This document shows positions 62,073 to 64,000 of a DNA stretch of 64,000 nt, piece after piece. The DNA is from Lacinutrix neustonica (lineage in GTDB: Bacteria > Bacteroidota > Bacteroidia > Flavobacteriales > Flavobacteriaceae): contig NZ_CP113088.1 in the NCBI RefSeq assembly GCF_026625145.1, positions 3,513,501-3,577,500 of the forward strand, given 5' to 3'. The notes under the pieces were generated by a model, which searched no databases, was not told where the DNA came from, and saw nothing but the letters and a program-made list of their open reading frames with translations. The translations under genes and the position numbers were made by a program. Numbering within the stretch: position 1 is the first letter of the stretch; each line of letters begins with the position of its first letter.

Positions 62073-62778
62073 AGAACCATTTTTTATTAAAAAAATGTGT
62101 GAATCGCTTATGCCCACGCAGGTGGGTATCCCAACAAAGGCTATTGAGAGAACCATTTTTTATTAAAAAAATGTGTGAATCGCTTATGCCCACGCAGGTG
62201 GGTATCCCAACAAAGGCTATTGAGAGAACCATTTTTTATTAAAAAAATGTGTGAATCGCTTATGCCCACGCAGGTGGGTATCCCAACAAAGGCTATTGAG
62301 AGAACCATTTTTTATTAAAAAAATGTGTGAATCGCTTATGCCCACGCAGGTGGGTATCCCAACAAAGGCTATTGAGAGAACCATTTTTTATTAAAAAAAT
62401 GTGTGAATCGCTTATGCCCACGCAGGTGGGTATCCCAACAAAGGCTATTGAGAGAACCATTTTTTATTAAAAAAATGTGTGAATCGCTTATGCCCACGCA
62501 GGTGGGTATCCCAACAAAGGCTATTGAGAGAACCATTTTTTATTAAAGAAATGTGTGAATCGCTTATGCCCACGCAGGTGGGTATCCCAACAAAGGCTAT
62601 TGAGAGAACCATTTTTTATTAAAGAAATGTGTGAATCGCTTATGCCCACGCAGGTGGGTATCCCAACAAAGGCTATTGAGAGAACCATTTTTTATTAAAG
62701 AAATGTGTGAATCGCTTATGCCCACGCAGGTGGGTATCCTTATAAAGGTTACTAGTAGAACCATTTTCTATGAAAAGT
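62073..62778. repeat. 76-bp tandem repeat array (nine full copies plus a partial)
   Basis: Copies start at 62073, 62149, 62225, 62301, 62377, 62453, 62529, 62605 and 62681, exactly 76 bases apart, and a tenth partial, diverged copy starts at 62757. Copies are almost identical; the first six share TTAAAAAAATG, the last three TTAAAGAAATG, and the end of copy nine has drifted. Each contains the palindromic core CCCAC-GCAG-GTGGG, which can form a hairpin, framed by CGCTTATG and TATCCCAAC. The period is not a multiple of 3 and there is no plausible gene. This is the only long gene-free stretch of the window (62069-62927). Confidence 0.95.
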
Positions 62779-62858
62779 AAATCGACAAGGGTACTTCATT
62801 CTCACAAAAAGGAGTGTCACTGACTTAAAGTGATCCCTAGTGTAACAAAAATAAGTTT

Positions 62859-62891
62859 AAAACGTCTCATATTTATGAGGCGTTTTTTTTT
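62859..62891 (+). terminator. Rho-independent terminator
   Basis: AACGTCTCAT and ATGAGGCGTT form a 10-bp stem with one G-T wobble around an ATTT-sized loop, followed by nine Ts. It lies between the repeat array and the TPR lipoprotein gene and would stop transcripts reading through from the isomerase gene and the repeats. Confidence 0.75.
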
Positions 62892-62927
62892 GCCATTTTA
62901 GTATCTTAATCATCAACCAAAATCATT

Positions 62928-63620
62928 ATGAAAACCAATTTTGTTTTACTTTTCACTTTCTTATTTGTCTTTTTTAGCTGTTCCAAAAATGTGGAATATA
63001 CGCCGGAGTTTATTAAAGAAACTACCGGGCGTTATCTATTTACTCCGGACGAAGTTATAGAAGTCTATTTTAAAAATGAAACACTGTTTTTAATATGGCG
63101 GGGTAATGAAAAGATAGAGCCAATACTGTTAGGAGCGAATGTGTTTTTTGTAAAAGAACTTAATAAGAAAATGCATTTTGTGACCCATCCGGAAACGCGG
63201 TCACACTACCTTTCTGTTATTTCAGAAGACGAGAAAACAATTACTTACGATTATATTAAATTAGCCGATTCTGTCCAAGTACCAAGTGTATACTTAAAGA
63301 ATAAACAGTATGACGAGGCTCTAAAAGGGTACTTAAATATTCAAAAAGAAGACTCCACCAGTACCTTTTTAAATGAGCATGCCTTTAATAGATTTGGATA
63401 TCAACAACTGCGTGAAGCGCATTATAAGGATGCCATAGAAATTTTTAAAATAAATGTGGCATTACATCCTACAAGTGATAATGTCTATGATAGTTTAGCA
63501 GATGCTTATGCCCGTAGTGGTGATAGTTTGCAAGCCTATGAAAATTATAAAAAAGCTTTAGACTATAATACAGGAAATACAAGAGCCAAGCGATTTGTTG
63601 AAGCATACGATAAAAAGTAA
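62928..63620 (+). CDS. TPR-repeat lipoprotein
   Basis: Intact 230-residue protein. The signal FVLLFTFLFVFFSC ends in a lipobox Cys near residue 18, so it is an exported lipoprotein. The middle part has no recognised domain (PEFIKETTGRYLFTPDEVI). Residues about 155-225 are two TPR-like repeats (FNRFGYQQLREAHYKDA and NVYDSLADAYARSGDSLQA). It is a standalone transcription unit after the terminator. Function unknown. It retains four intact CCGG sites. Confidence 0.78.
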   Translation: MKTNFVLLFTFLFVFFSCSKNVEYTPEFIKETTGRYLFTPDEVIEVYFKNETLFLIWRGNEKIEPILLGANVFFVKELNKKMHFVTHPETRSHYLSVISEDEKTITYDYIKLADSVQVPSVYLKNKQYDEALKGYLNIQKEDSTSTFLNEHAFNRFGYQQLREAHYKDAIEIFKINVALHPTSDNVYDSLADAYARSGDSLQAYENYKKALDYNTGNTRAKRFVEAYDKK

Positions 63621-63892
63621 CGCTTGTCTTTTTAGCCATACATAAAACGTAGAGCTGTGAAATGGAACGCGTGTTCTAATTTTGCTTTTAATTAGGGGAG
63701 TGCTGACTTGTGATTTTTCTATGCTGATGAGCATACTTTGAACTACAAATATTAAATTTACACGAGGGCTCAAGTATGAGACCAGGTTATGAATAAATAA
63801 GTTATGCTTTATATCAAATTTTGAGTTTTCATTAAAAGTAGATCAATTATTAAAACACTTCTAAGCCCTATCATTAAAATTAAAAAAATATA

Positions 63893-64000
63893 ATGAAGTT
63901 TCTAAGTATTAAGCCATCGTGGCTTTTCTTTATCATCCCCATTGGCCTTTTTATTTTTGTAATCATTCCGAAGTGCAAACAAAATATGTAAGGCATCAGA
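63893..64000 (+). CDS. Partial unknown membrane-anchored protein, cut by window end
   Basis: An ATG at 63893 opens a frame with LSIKPSWLFFIIPIGLFIFV, a single hydrophobic segment. It appears to stop at a TAA at 63989, but a CCG at 63968-63970 restored to CCGG would keep it open to position 64000 (IIPEVQTKYVRHQ). Too short for identification. The 272 bases before it hold nothing recognisable. Confidence 0.4.

Noticed and set aside
61819..62232. Minus-strand ORF of about 137 residues across the isomerase end and repeats
   Set aside because: It lies antisense to the FKBP domain and reads the tandem repeat in changing frames; repeat-derived and not coding.
62073..62778. CRISPR array
   Set aside because: The 76-base units directly abut each other without unique spacers, and no cas genes are near.

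Overview
The window looks like the chromosome of a marine-type flavobacterium (Bacteroidota, Flavobacteriaceae). Support: low G+C, TAnnTTTG-type -7 promoter boxes, a PorV/PorQ-like outer-membrane protein, a DUF4105 protein, a Bacteroidota-style RecQ lacking the usual cysteine cluster, and SpII lipoproteins with short signal peptides. No rRNA, tRNA, CRISPR array or insertion sequence was recognised.

Layout. 1-2644 (minus strand): the N-terminal part of an O-methyltransferase and a Uup-type ABC-F ATPase. 2749-50427 (plus strand): one tightly packed surface-polysaccharide locus of about 48 kb. It opens with Wza-like export protein, Wzc-like BY-kinase, a TviB/TviC-like UDP-HexNAc dehydrogenase/epimerase pair and a Wzm/Wzt ABC exporter. 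It then carries a 4-amino-4,6-dideoxyhexose module (acetyltransferase, RffA-type aminotransferase, WecF-like transferase), GDP-fucose synthesis (gmd, fcl), a nonulosonic-acid module (CMP-transferase fused to a KdsC-like phosphatase, plus a short NeuB-like synthase), about 17 glycosyltransferases, decorating enzymes (acyltransferases, MBOAT/SGNH pair, pyruvyltransferase, FkbM and other methyltransferases), an O-antigen polymerase/ligase and finally a WcaJ/WbaP-type initiating phosphotransferase. 50493-52746 (minus): DUF4105 and PorV/PorQ-like genes. 52864-64000: housekeeping genes (pssA, terC-like, lptB, ahpD-like, tatC, kdsD/kpsF, recQ, cyclophilin-FKBP, TPR lipoprotein), with a 76-bp tandem repeat array at 62073-62778.

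How the genes work together. WcaJ would load the first sugar phosphate onto undecaprenyl phosphate. The glycosyltransferases extend it with GalNAcA-like, Fuc4NAc-like, fucose and nonulosonic-acid residues, others decorate it with acyl, pyruvyl or methyl groups, and Wzm/Wzt, Wzy-like, Wzc and Wza proteins would handle polymerisation and export. No Wzx flippase was seen.

Most striking feature. Roughly 28 of the genes are interrupted, and 48 of about 55 interruptions lie at a site where restoring the tetranucleotide CCGG repairs the frame (CCGG read as CCGAG, CTCGG, CCG, CGG, or rarely CCAGG, CACGG or CCGT). Every repaired gene length becomes a multiple of three and the joined proteins match family expectation. 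Many other CCGG sites remain intact. The best explanation is systematic consensus error at a modified CCGG motif (long-read data), which makes the window an indirect record of a CCGG-directed DNA modification. The genes are therefore annotated as whole CDSs with breaks noted, not as pseudogenes.
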